DNA of 64,000 nt, taken from Phascolomyces articulosus (Eukaryota > Mucoromycota > Mucoromycetes > Mucorales > Lichtheimiaceae). The notes beneath the pieces are model-generated. The model made no database searches. It had not been told where the DNA came from and was given only the letters and a program-made list of their open reading frames with translations. The translations under genes and the position numbers were made by a program. Positions 1-14,552 of this stretch are shown one piece after another. The number at the start of each line of letters is the position of its first letter. Position 1 is the first letter of the stretch. The stretch is from positions 310,001 to 374,000 of the forward strand of contig JAIXMP010000015.1 in the NCBI GenBank assembly GCA_025677815.1, given 5' to 3'.

Positions 1-2268
1 CCATATTGCTATTGGTCCATGTGGGATTCTTTAGTGGGAAAAAATATCAGGATTGGCATTATGATCATTATGGTTGGCTCGACGAAGTGGACTTGTTGGA
101 TATGTTGTACCCAGACGAAGGACGAGGATTGACCACCGCTGTATTATTATTTGACCCAGAGGATCAATGGAAGGTTGCAGAGGAGGCCAAAGAGACATTG
201 ACACCTTTGTTGGATGAATTATGTGGTTATGAAATGTTTGGTAGTATTATGATTTGGAATAATAATCCATTGGTGAACATGACGACCGATGTAAGAAATA
301 CAGAATTGTTTTATAATGAAGGATGACGAGAGAAGGAAGTGGGAGGGGCAGAAGGGTGCTTTTTTTAGAACTGGTCGGGATTGGTTTGTGAAGTGTATAT
401 ATATATGAAGAACAACTGAAAGAAAAAAAAAAACTGACTGAATTGGATATTTATATATATGTTGGGGTTAGGTATTGGAAATCAACAAAAAATGTCAATC
501 GAGTAAAATTCAAATTTACAATTCATACAGCAATATGCATACCGCAGGACGATATCTTGGATGTTCACTTGCAAAAACACCTTACTGTTACTTCCAAGAT
601 CATGCTGCACCACGGCATTGGCGTAGTTTATATGCTAATTTTTTACGGTTCCCAAGTTTAATTCACTCAGAAATGCGAGATGTACAAGCTTATGCACAAG
701 CCAAGTGGCGATGGTGTTTTTTCAATGATGGTAAGGAAGGAGGGAAGGAAGGACATTTATTATTTTGTATGGAAAATGGGGAAGGAGCAGGATTTTTGAT
801 CGAAACATTACGCCCCTTTTAGGCTGGAGGCAAAAATAAAAACATGGGCTGAATCTTGAGTCAGGGGAAAAGAAACAAAAGAATAAATCTGATTTTTAAC
901 AAAAAAAAAACCGTATGATAGCCGTGCATTTACACACGTGCCATGCACACGTAGGGTATGGTACATTGGCATCCAAGGAGACCGTATCAAAGTTTATCGA
1001 ATTGATGGAATTGGATCCTATTGACGTCAAATATAGTGACATGTATTTTATGACGTACACCAATCAAGCACCCTATCTATTGGAAGGCACGAAATCAGTA
1101 TTTCCGTCGTTTGAAGATGAAGAGGATCGTGTGGGAGCCATTATTGAAAACAAAAATAATCCAAATCTTACACGCGCAGGAAGAGAACATGTGGTAAAGT
1201 GTTTATAGGGAAAGAATGGGTGGATCCATGAGAGTTGAAGTAGGTGGATTCTATGGATGGATTATTAAATACTGGAGGGAATGACTTTATGTAGCATACT
1301 GGTGTGGTATCATTATATAACCATTTAATACATCGAACGGGTGTGTTTCAAACTGGAGAAATTTTCCCCAATTACCATGAACAAACAAGCAGGTAATGGA
1401 TATATATATAGCAAATGCGTTTTTTTTGGGGGATTCCTGTCTCAATCCTAATGAATATATCTTATTTCTACATAATAGAACCTCATGTGCAAGTGATCGA
1501 TGTCTCTTTATGACCAATGTCGAAGCGTTCCCAGATCCACGCGTATTCGCCTATGAACCTATTATCAATCTCTCTCGTACAGAAGATATGCATGATTCAT
1601 ATAACGATGCCCGCGATCATTATTATAAATACCCATATGGCAACGCAGTGGATGGTACTGATAATACGGTTTGGAAATCACAACGACGTAAGCTTTTTCT
1701 TTTATTTGCGAGGAGGAAGTCAAGAAGAATAAAAAAAAGAGGAGCCACGAGTAACATTAGTTTTTTTTTCTGTCAATAGATATCAAAGCAGGGGATTATA
1801 TTGGATTAGATGTGTTGATGGCAACCCGGATACCATTGAAATTTCGATTTTTGGCACGACATCCCTATTCCTACAGACGCGCTTTAAATATCCAGACTTC
1901 ATTTGACGGTATCAACTGGGTAAGCATATTTTTTTGTTATAAAGAAAGAAAAAAAGATAGATGTATTTGAGTATACTTATATTTTTTTATGGATATATTA
2001 GATGCCTGTCAATCCATCCACTGAAATTGAATGTAATGCAGAAGATGAAACATCACTCCATACATCTATGCTCGAGTGCAGGTTCACCCTATCCGAAACA
2101 GGTTATCGATTTATGCGAATGGAAACGACGCAAGATTTGGACTATGTATTTGAACTTTATGATTTATCATTTAGTGCCAAAGTAAAACGAGATGCGAATG
2201 GGCAATTACTGGATTTCAGTGTAGATCACAATGGTGTTGCCTTTGTTGAAGAAGATAGAAATTTATAA
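1..2268 (+). CDS. GT64-like glycosyltransferase with C-terminal discoidin-like module (5' partial)
   Basis: The gene enters from the left edge. Exons by splice phase are <3-290, 472-730, 922-1193, 1295-1392, 1479-1687, 1780-1919 and 2002-2268, leaving about 510 residues with a TAA stop. The N-terminal part has a glycosyltransferase look: a GSIMIWNNNP strand-loop, then NSYSNMHTAGRYLGC and YCYFQD, where a metal-binding acidic motif is expected. LHTCHAHVGYGTL and DMYFMTYTNQ follow. This order recalls exostosin/GT64-type fungal transferases; the acceptor and sugar are unknown. The C-terminal half (exons 5-7, GNAVDGTDNTVW, then beta-rich sequence ending LYDLSFSAKV) resembles an F5/8 type C (discoidin) carbohydrate-binding fold. 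The start, and any signal peptide or membrane anchor, lies outside the window. The exon structure is solid; the family call is inference from motif order. Confidence 0.72.
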
Positions 2269-2845
2269 TAATACGTAATGCCTTATAGAGAAAGCACAGC
2301 AATAATAACAACACATACACTTTAGTAATTTATTTAATATCATAGAAATACCCCCACAATAACCATCCATCCGATCTATCACCTCACTCTACTTCTATCC
2401 TTATAGATACACATACACTCACTCACTTAGTCACTTTTTTTTTATCATTTTGCAACCTCCCCTCTTGTACCTATCTTTCCTTTGCTTTTTTTTTGCATCA
2501 GTTCATTCTTTTTTTTTAATGTTGTTTTATTTACGAGCAAAGCAAAATAATAATATTTTTTGGTATATACAGAAAAGAAATAAGGAAATTTTGGAAATGT
2601 ATGAGTAAATAGAGAGAGGGAGAGGGATAAATAATAGTGGTAAGTAACGAAGTAAAAAAAAATAGAAAGAAAAAAAGAGAAGCAGGCAGGATGTGTGAAT
2701 AAAAATTTAAATGTGTACGTAAATGTGTGTATATATATAAGTGACTATGTGTGTGTATGTGTTGTTGTAGTAGTAGAGCAGAGGAAATTGTTGGTAAATT
2801 GTTGAGGAGTGCAAGTGACAGAGGCTAGTTGGTCACTGTCATTTT
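2269..2845. other. Convergent intergenic region
   Basis: This stretch lies between two convergent genes. It is AT-rich, with T-runs and short pyrimidine tracts consistent with 3' untranslated sequence on both strands. I see no coding potential or RNA gene in it. Confidence 0.6.
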
Positions 2846-4435
2846 TCAATGGACATCCTTTTCATTTTGTATTCCAAGTTTTTCAAGCAAGTTTTTACCG
2901 CGTGGTACAGGGTAAGGAACATGGGCTTCAAACTGTTCGATTGGATTCATGGGAATTGTTGCAGAAAGTGATGATTCTTCTTCAAGATCTTGTGGACCTG
3001 TAAACGACGCTTGTTTGCCTTTGGGTGATAATGTGGTACTACTACTGCCACTATTGGTGCTTGTGTCACTATGGATTTTTTCAATACCAAACTTTTCAAG
3101 TAACGTTTTGCCTCGTGGGAATGGATAAGGAACATGGGCTTCAAATTGTTCATTCGGAACAATCGGAATGGTGGCATCCAGTGAATGACTCTCATTGGCT
3201 AATGAGGAAGAGTTATCCATGGTTGTTATGTCGGATTCCGCTGGTTTTTCAGAATTATCCAATTTTGAGTCTTGTTTTTCAACAGAGGAGGATGGCACGC
3301 TCTTTTGTTGTTGTTGTTCAATATCGTCATTATCATCGCCGTCCTCGTCACAAGATCCGGTGAAAAGTGGTGGGAAGGAGGCAGATGCTTCAAACAATGG
3401 TACAATGTCATTCTCCTGTTGTTGTTCATCGTCATCAACATCTGAAACTGAACTAGTAAAGAGAGGTGGGAAAGAAGCAGACACTTCGATAGGAATATTT
3501 TGACGATCACCATCATTGTCTTCTTCCTCATTATTGTTAATATCATCAGGATTATGATTATCGGTTGAGACGACTAATGGTTCATCAAGTACAGGAGATG
3601 GTGCGGGTATACTGAATTGAGGTACTAGGTCGTCATAATCATTTTGTACTTGTGGCAAAAGTTGCCGTGATGATGAGGACATACCTAACCGTTTGGGTCG
3701 TCGCGTTTTTGTAATAAGTATGTCATCGTCGTCGTCATCATCATCAAAAAATCCTTTTAATTGATCATCGTCATCGTCTGATTCTTCGTTATCAGAAGGA
3801 TGGAATGTAGCAGGTCGTAATGGTGTGGATAATGCTGCGCACCGTCGATCACTATCATCACTGTCATTATTGTGTGTTTGCTCATTTTCGTCATCTGTTT
3901 GTTGATTATTTTTATTATTTTCTTGTTGTTGTCGTGAATGGGTTGGTGTTGATTTATTTTCCCCTTTTCCCAAAACACATTGTTGCTTTTTCTTATAATT
4001 ACCATCGTCGTCATGTTTATTATTTTCTACACCCTTGTCGTTATCGTCAACATCTTCGAACACGGTAAAAGTTCTAACATTGTCATTCTCTTCAGGAGGA
4101 TCACTGTAAACACACCATTGCTCGCGTGGTTCAGTAGGTGCATTATTTTTTAATCCAGTATTTAAATTGGTATTTGTTTCTAATCCACCAATTTGTTGTA
4201 ATGGTTGACGGTGTATCGCCTTTTTATTATTAGGATGGAGACTCTTGTCACCTAATGCGCGTCGTGGTGAGTGAATTTCTTTTTTGAGTTGGTCAAATGA
4301 CACTTCATTTTCATTGTTGGGTGATTTTTTCGTATCTTGACGTTTGCTTTGAGGTTGATAATATTTTGTAATTAATGAATTGCCAGTGGGCGCGACCGGC
4401 TGTCGTTGTCGTTTTTGTCCGGTGGATGGAGGCAT
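2846..4435 (-). CDS. Acidic, intrinsically disordered protein with duplicated C-terminal motifs
   Basis: This is a single-exon ORF of 529 aa. I chose the ATG at 4435 (MPPSTGQKRQRQ) because the reading frame upstream is low-complexity sequence with no sign of coding. The N-terminus is basic and carries NSLITKYYQPQ, which resembles a degenerate PCNA-interacting (PIP) box with Asn replacing Gln. The middle is rich in Asp, Glu, Asn and Gln and looks disordered. A short block with SASFPPLFT occurs twice. Near the C-terminus a block of about 25 residues occurs twice, built on EQFEAHVPYP, PRGK and LLEK, the second copy ending the protein. No enzyme domain is visible. A nuclear location is plausible from the basic N-terminus (inference). 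I do not recognise the family. Confidence 0.75.
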   Translation of the reverse strand: MPPSTGQKRQRQPVAPTGNSLITKYYQPQSKRQDTKKSPNNENEVSFDQLKKEIHSPRRALGDKSLHPNNKKAIHRQPLQQIGGLETNTNLNTGLKNNAPTEPREQWCVYSDPPEENDNVRTFTVFEDVDDNDKGVENNKHDDDGNYKKKQQCVLGKGENKSTPTHSRQQQENNKNNQQTDDENEQTHNNDSDDSDRRCAALSTPLRPATFHPSDNEESDDDDDQLKGFFDDDDDDDDILITKTRRPKRLGMSSSSRQLLPQVQNDYDDLVPQFSIPAPSPVLDEPLVVSTDNHNPDDINNNEEEDNDGDRQNIPIEVSASFPPLFTSSVSDVDDDEQQQENDIVPLFEASASFPPLFTGSCDEDGDDNDDIEQQQQKSVPSSSVEKQDSKLDNSEKPAESDITTMDNSSSLANESHSLDATIPIVPNEQFEAHVPYPFPRGKTLLEKFGIEKIHSDTSTNSGSSSTTLSPKGKQASFTGPQDLEEESSLSATIPMNPIEQFEAHVPYPVPRGKNLLEKLGIQNEKDVH

Positions 4436-5112
4436 TGCTAATTTATTTATTTTTTTTGAAATTAAAAAAAAAAAGTCGTTTTTGTGGAGGGTGCGAAATA
4501 GCCTAAACTTAGTCAGTGAGAGGAGAGGTGAAGGAGAAGGGAAAGAAAAAAAATACTCCGCTGCCACCGGTTGTTTTTTTCCAGCAATAGCAGATGTGGC
4601 CCTTATTACCAACAGTAACAATGTCCTTCGTTTATGATATAAACGATTGACATATACTCCATTTAGTAAAAGTCAAAAGTTGTTACACTACTGATCCATA
4701 CTATATATAAATAACCTATCCAAGCGTTCCTAGGCAATATAAGCTGTCAAAAATAAGAGTTGAATTTCATCATAGTGATAAATTTTTTGACACTCAAAAT
4801 AATTGTCATGAGGAACAACAACCTTTAGGCAGAAAATTTATTGTGTCTCATGCAGAGCTAATAAAGATAAAAAAAAAAGATTACACAGGCTCTTTTGCCA
4901 ACTGGTCCTTAGCTTGTTAACAAAAAAATAACGTTTAGACTATCTTATCAATAAATTGATCTTATTACGCATACCCGTCACTTACTTTTTTTGAACATAA
5001 AAAAGACACTCTCATGTTCTTTTTTCTGCCTTTTCTTTCTTTTCTCTTCTTTCTTCTTCCAAACGTATAGATTGATACCCTTCCTCAAAAGGTATACAAA
5101 TAAGAAGAACTC
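4436..5112. promoter_or_regulatory. Divergent intergenic region, probable promoters
   Basis: This 677 bp stretch separates two genes transcribed away from each other, so it should hold both promoters. A TATATATAAATA tract lies near 4699-4712, and a pyrimidine-rich stretch (TTTTCTGCC, CTTTTCTC) lies at about 5015-5060 just before the downstream ATG, as is common near fungal starts. No ORF here looks real. The promoter role is inferred from position only. Confidence 0.4.
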
Positions 5113-5941
5113 ATGGCGGTCAAAGCTGTTCCATTTCATTCCAAAGCATATTGGGAATCTCGTTTCGATAAAGAGAATCATTTCGAATGGCTTTCTACTT
5201 GGTCAGCTTTACATTCTCATATTGAACCCTACCTTGATCCGAATGAACCTATTCTCCATCTCGGTAAAGTTTTTCAGTTTTTTTTTTTCTTCTCTTCGAA
5301 ATAAAAACCCCTTTACTCCTTAAAACACCGAAATGTCTTTTAAGAGCAAAGAAAAGTATGCAACTCCATGCACGTTTGGTTAACGAATATTCATATACAT
5401 ATATAAAGGGTGTGGGAATTCAACCATGGCCTTTGATGTAGCGGATAGCGGATACCCTTATGTTGTCAATGTGGATTATGCACAAAATGTCATCCAACAT
5501 ATGAAGTCTATCACAGACACCCAACGATACCCACATATTTCATGGCGAGCGGCTGATTGCTTACAACCTATTGGGAAGCAGTTGCTGGAAGAGGATGAAG
5601 CTGTTGTCACTGATGATAATGATGCTACCAAGAATGTTGAATATACTGTTGTGATTGACAAGAGTTTAATCGATTGTATTGCTTGTGGTGATACCGATGA
5701 TTTGGTTCATCAAAAGACATTGGCCAATAATATCATGTCTGTTACTCGACCGCAAGGAGTATGGATCTCACTTTCATTTTCAAGTGAACGAGAATATATT
5801 GCTCAACAAGGGAATTGGGTATGGCGTCGTGAAATAGCCGTTCCTATAAAAGCAGATCAATCTCACGATAAACCAGGTGCACCTGAAATTTTCCATTGGT
5901 TGACCATCAGCCGTAAAGTCCCTTCCTCCTCCTCCAGTTAG
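5113..5941 (+). CDS. SAM-dependent methyltransferase, EEF1AKMT4/METTL13 type
   Basis: Two exons, 5113-5263 and 5409-5941, give 227 aa. The N-terminus has the family signature YWESRF, followed by FEWL. The intron interrupts the SAM-binding glycine motif, which reads HLGCGNST once spliced; that is how the junction was fixed. VVNVDYA is the acidic loop that contacts the SAM ribose, and VVIDKSLID lies at the usual position of motif III or post-II. Relatives (human EEF1AKMT4 and the N-terminal half of METTL13) methylate eEF1A lysines. The exact target here is not shown by the sequence. The C-terminus ends in a serine run. It converges with the PRP22 gene about 520 bp downstream. Confidence 0.88.
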
Positions 5942-6460
5942 AATATTTAATTCTTTCTACTATTTTTCTATATGTACATCAATTTCCTTCTATTTATTTT
6001 ATATTGAATAAAAAAGGTTTGTTTGAGTAAATTACAATCAAATATAAAAAAAGCTTCGAATTAGAGAAGGGCCAAAATTAGAATGATTGAAATTAACGGG
6101 GTCCACAGCTGTCTGGTAAGTGACGAGCTCTTTTAATCGAATGAAATGTATCTATAGTTCGACCAACATCAAGCACCACAAACGACATTCACATAATACA
6201 CACCCCTAGTTCATTAAATCCACGTTATTATTTTGTATGTATATGTACATCAAACTCTTTATTTTATTAAAATTATGTTATATATATTTTTTTGCTTAAA
6301 AAAATGGAAAAAAAAGAATGAATTTTGTTGAGTGAGTGGTGTGTGGGCTTTTTTTTTGGGTTGATTGTAATATTTTGTGTAAGTGTGTTTGCTTGCAGAA
6401 TGGTATGAATAATAATAATAATAATAAAATAATAGTAAAAATAGGACAAATATGCTTTTT
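5942..6460. other. Convergent intergenic region
   Basis: This region lies between the ends of the methyltransferase and PRP22 genes. It contains A- and T-runs and an (AAT)n run at about 6408-6428. No coding or structured RNA signal was found. Confidence 0.55.
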
Positions 6461-10423
<3,963 letters not shown>

Positions 10424-12016
10424 GGTGTAATTAGTGTAGTATACAGTAAAAATAAAGAGTTGAAAAGGAAAAGAAGCCCAAGCTGCCAATGGAAGCTGAG
10501 TTTTCTTCCAAAAAGTGCGAATTTTTTTCAGTGATCATTGTATCGGATTAAACTACGCTCTATCATTGGACAAGTGGATATTTTCTACCTCAAATCTATA
10601 CGTAAATCCTATGTTTGCCTTTTATTATATTTACCTAGCATTCAACCTTGTAAAAAGTCATCTTGTTCGTATATCGTTATTTTTCTGTCATGCGTTTTAG
10701 ATTTTATTTCAACAATAATGTATTTTAATATGTTTCTAAATTATGCTTATATAGATGATATGAAGTGTTTCAAGATCATCCGCTATTAAACGAAGGAAGC
10801 CAATGTCATATTGAAACTGTTGTTATATATGCTTCACAAACTTCTCACGCTCTATATGATAACTAGACAAATGATGGTAGGAATTTTCTATACTTTCTGC
10901 CGTTCCCTTGATGATAGCTATGGCTGCTTGTTGATGTATTTTTTCAGAAACCATCCAAAATTACGAACAAAGTTGACCAAGCTCATTGTCCATGAATGAA
11001 GAAAGGGAATGTTGTGGTAAACTGTTCACAGGTCACATCAATACTAGAATACCATTTGTATACAATGGAGACTGTAGCGACATATGTGAACCTGGAAAAG
11101 CGATCAATGGATGTGCCGAAACCTTCTATTATTTCTGCCGTCTACCTCGAAGCCAGCCATGACTGCTTGTAAGGCAAGTAACTATAGTCCAACCTCGATG
11201 TAAAAGGAAGCCATCAGTAGTATAGTGCTTTTTTCTTTATTGGAATTGTAGCATTTGCTAATTTGTGTGCGTTTGCATATGGCTACCTAACCATTTAAAC
11301 ACATTATGCGAAACATAAATGTGTCCCATTTGAGCGTAGAAAACATACCATTTGGCAAAAATTCAGAATATATAGTGACAAAACATGATCCGGTGGTTTA
11401 TGGACAGATTAACAATACTTTCCCTAATGGCACATTATTGTACAACAATAAAAAACTACACTTCATCGGTCCTACCTATATGCAGCCTAATCATCACCGC
11501 CAACTTGATACCTTTTGCAAACACCATCGCGATCAAAGTCTCTTGTTATCTAACAAGTTCCAATGTTCATCAACAATAACCTACCTTCAAATAAGCTCAC
11601 ATGATTGAATTCCAATAGCTATTGTTAACATTAACACCCAATTCTTTCATAATTGAATCCATCAACACACACTCATCTCACAAGCTCTGCAACCTATCCC
11701 ACCTCCGAATTTTAAAAACTAAGATATTGGTTTGCCTTCATGGTTATCACCACCTTTGACAACACCCCACAATCCTCGACATACAACTACTACTAAATTC
11801 ATCGTTATTAATACACGTTGGTCCTGGTAAAAAACTATGTGATCATATGCAGAAACACCTTTCTTCATTCTCATCAGCCACTATCATCTGTTATACTCCT
11901 TCTCCACCCGCCTGGTGTCGCTTCTGACAACTCAAAATACCACATTGCATTCACACATCTTAGTGACAGTTCTTAATAAATTGCATCTCTAACAAGGCTG
12001 AACTGCACAAGATTTT

Positions 12017-12198
12017 ACTAGCAAACACCCAACAAATATCTGCCCTATATGTGAAAATGAGACTGAAACACTGCGTCACTTCATACTAGGTTGTCCATTG
12101 GAATGTACCTTTTGGTTGATAGCACTACCAAAAATTAATACTCTACCTGACTTCGACTTGGATAACATATGGCAAGCTCTACAACTACAAATGGCTTT
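12017..12198 (+). pseudogene. LINE-type reverse transcriptase zinc-binding remnant
   Basis: In one frame the translation reads KHPTNICPICENETETLRH and then FILGCPLE, followed by DNIWQAL. The pattern C-x2-C-x8-H-x4-C, preceded by a basic stretch, is that of the zf-RVT module found C-terminal to the reverse transcriptase of non-LTR retrotransposons. The frame is closed by stops and shifts on both sides (an AELHK-like segment sits in another frame just upstream), so this is a decayed piece. No intact RT or endonuclease region is recognisable nearby. Confidence 0.65.
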
Positions 12199-12985
12199 TC
12201 CGGTGATCTTGACCATCAAAACTGGGATACTATTGTTTTAATCTTCCAAACGATATGGGCAATCCATTGAGGAGCTGTTTTTGATGATCAACCCTAGTTA
12301 TTTGTGGCAGCAGAAAATTTTTAACACCACCTCATCTCCCACATTCTTTCATTATATATACAACTCTCGATAGATAGTTATATCATTTTTTTTGTGCTCA
12401 ATGCCCCAATAAAACTAAATCAATCTCATACCATATATATATATATATCTTACCCGTTTTTCTTGACGAGCTTCCTATATGTGAATTGAAGTAATACTCC
12501 TATTTTTACTACGCTTTATATACTTATACACATTATAATCCTATAATATTTCCAGAATAATAAAATAGACATCATTGTAGTCAGTATTATTCATAAAGAA
12601 CTCAAGCCAATTGTACACAACACTGAAGATCTTGAACGAATTGTGGCTACGCAGAAAACGTTGAATAAACTTCTGAAAAGGAATCACCTAAAATAAAATG
12701 TGCTCGATCAAAACCATTATCTTCAACAACAACAACATCTATCTTGGGTAATCACAATGTCACATTCTCAAACAACACGTTAAACATTAATAATTATACT
12801 ACAGCCACACCCAATGTAAATTAGCTTTTTTCTGATAAGATTACTTTCTCGTTATTCTTTGGTATCCTTTTTATTAGCTAATAGTTTGCATTATTAAATC
12901 CTATGTACTCAAAAGTAGTATTAGTATCATTAATTAATTTATAAATGACTTACACACAAGCTGATGTCGTAAATGGAGAGTCAAT

Positions 12986-13260
12986 ATGAAAAATGTATTA
13001 CTGAACAATGAAACCTTGGAGATATCCCTCATCAAGAAGAAGATCAGATTACGCAATTTGGACGAAAAGATTGATAATGAAACGATCCAAGTTATTGACA
13101 TCATGGCCACAATCCTGAACAGCTTCCCAGAAGTGCCTAGTAAAAAAGAGAAACGTAAAAGCGATGCAACATATTATCGACACTTCGAATATCATTGTTA
13201 GAGACACCGATCTTGAATGTCGTGTCCGTAAAAAAAGTATACGGAAAATATATGAATCCT
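12986..13260 (+). pseudogene. Possible decayed repeat-element ORF
   Basis: A 71-codon ORF rich in Lys and Glu contains KRKSDATYYRHFE and is closed by a stop. Directly after it another frame reads IVRDTDLE, as if the frame had been shifted once. The sequence looks like a fragment of a multicopy hypothetical protein of Mucoromycota genomes, but that is only an impression. Its neighbours are the LINE remnant and simple repeats, which supports a relic. Confidence 0.25.
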
Positions 13261-14552
13261 AAATAAGATAACACTGGATCCAAAAGTATAAAAGGACCTT
13301 GAATTCATTAGATAATCATTTTAAAATGAAATCTTTGATACATCTTTTCGCACAGACGATAGAAGGCAAGAATATACTTATAGAATCATGCTTTTTTATT
13401 GGCTGGCGGTGTTTTGATTAGCTTTATATAAAATTTTGCGGGGCCATGTTACCTATCTTTTTTTTTTTTGACAAATCTTGTTTTCCAAACATCATTTTTG
13501 AACACTGTTTGCCTTTTCGTAAATTTTCCGCTACGGGCCCCGCATATATATTTCAAGGTTATCACATCCCTTTATACTATAGAGGATAGGTCTTCAGGAT
13601 CATTTTCATCTATTCAAAAGGATCATGTATTTTTTTTTTTAAAAAAAAGAGATTTGAAACACAAAACCCTCCAAAGCACTGCCCTTATTTTTTCGCTGAT
13701 AAAAAAAAAAGAAGTTGACAGCAAACAGCAAGTTGGTAATACAAAAAAAAAGCCAACCCCCAAAATGTTTTTCTGTACCTGACATTTTTTTTTCAAAAAC
13801 GCATGAATTCTTTTTTGAAAGGTGTGCACAGACCACACTTTCAATTGTTTATTATTAAAAAAACATCAACCTTGGTTTGATCATGTTCACCCTTTGTCCA
13901 TCATTTGTAAAATATATTTTTTTTGTATGAGTGATTCTTGGAGAACTATTTTATAATATTAACAAGTATCATTAAACTCTATGGAGAATGGTTTCGTATT
14001 ACATGGATTGAATTTGAATGTTGAAGGTGTAATTTATGTCAAAGAGTTGTTTTTCTTTTTCAAAATGAAAAACAAGATCAAAAATGGCGGTTTTGTGGTT
14101 GTATGAAAAAAAATAAGAAAAAAACGTGTAAACTTTAAATCTCCGCAGCTAAAATACGACCACTCCCACTTTTTTTTTTACACGCCTTTTATTTTGGGCT
14201 TCTTTTTTCTTTTTAGTGCCCTTTTTTTTTTACCCAACCCACCTTTTTAACTTTTTTTTTAATCGATCCGATCGTAAAAAAAATACTCAATTTAATAAAC
14301 CCTTCGCTCTATGGAACAAGGTAAAAATAGATAACAATAACCACCATATTAAAAGAGGGAAACTTTTTTTTATATATAGAAAAGAAGGAAAGGTTCCTGG
14401 TTTTTCTTTTATTATTATAAAACTTTTCTCTTTATACTGATTTACTTTTTTTTCGCGTCATCCATCTATTGTTTTAATCTACTAGAGGTATATTATTATT
14501 CTTATTTTATACACAATGACAATATATTAGAAATGAAACTAATGAAAACACG

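Larger units (their letters stand above)
10424..14552. other. Gene-poor region with decayed retroelement sequence
   Basis: About 4.1 kb without an intact gene. It holds a LINE-type zinc-knuckle remnant (listed separately), a diverged direct repeat near 10886 and 11124, and short broken ORFs at 11306-11608 and 12986-13201 that look like decayed element sequence but match nothing I can name. T- and A-runs are frequent in 13.4-14.4 kb, toward the next gene. Confidence 0.6.

Noticed and set aside
10515..10999. Three overlapping ORFs of 61-83 codons on the + strand
   Set aside because: Low-complexity, Ile/Tyr/Phe-rich translations from AT-rich DNA, with no splice partner or known motif.
13468..13844. 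ORFs on both strands at 13.5-13.8 kb
   Set aside because: They come from T- and A-runs (Phe/Lys-rich) and mirror each other on the two strands.
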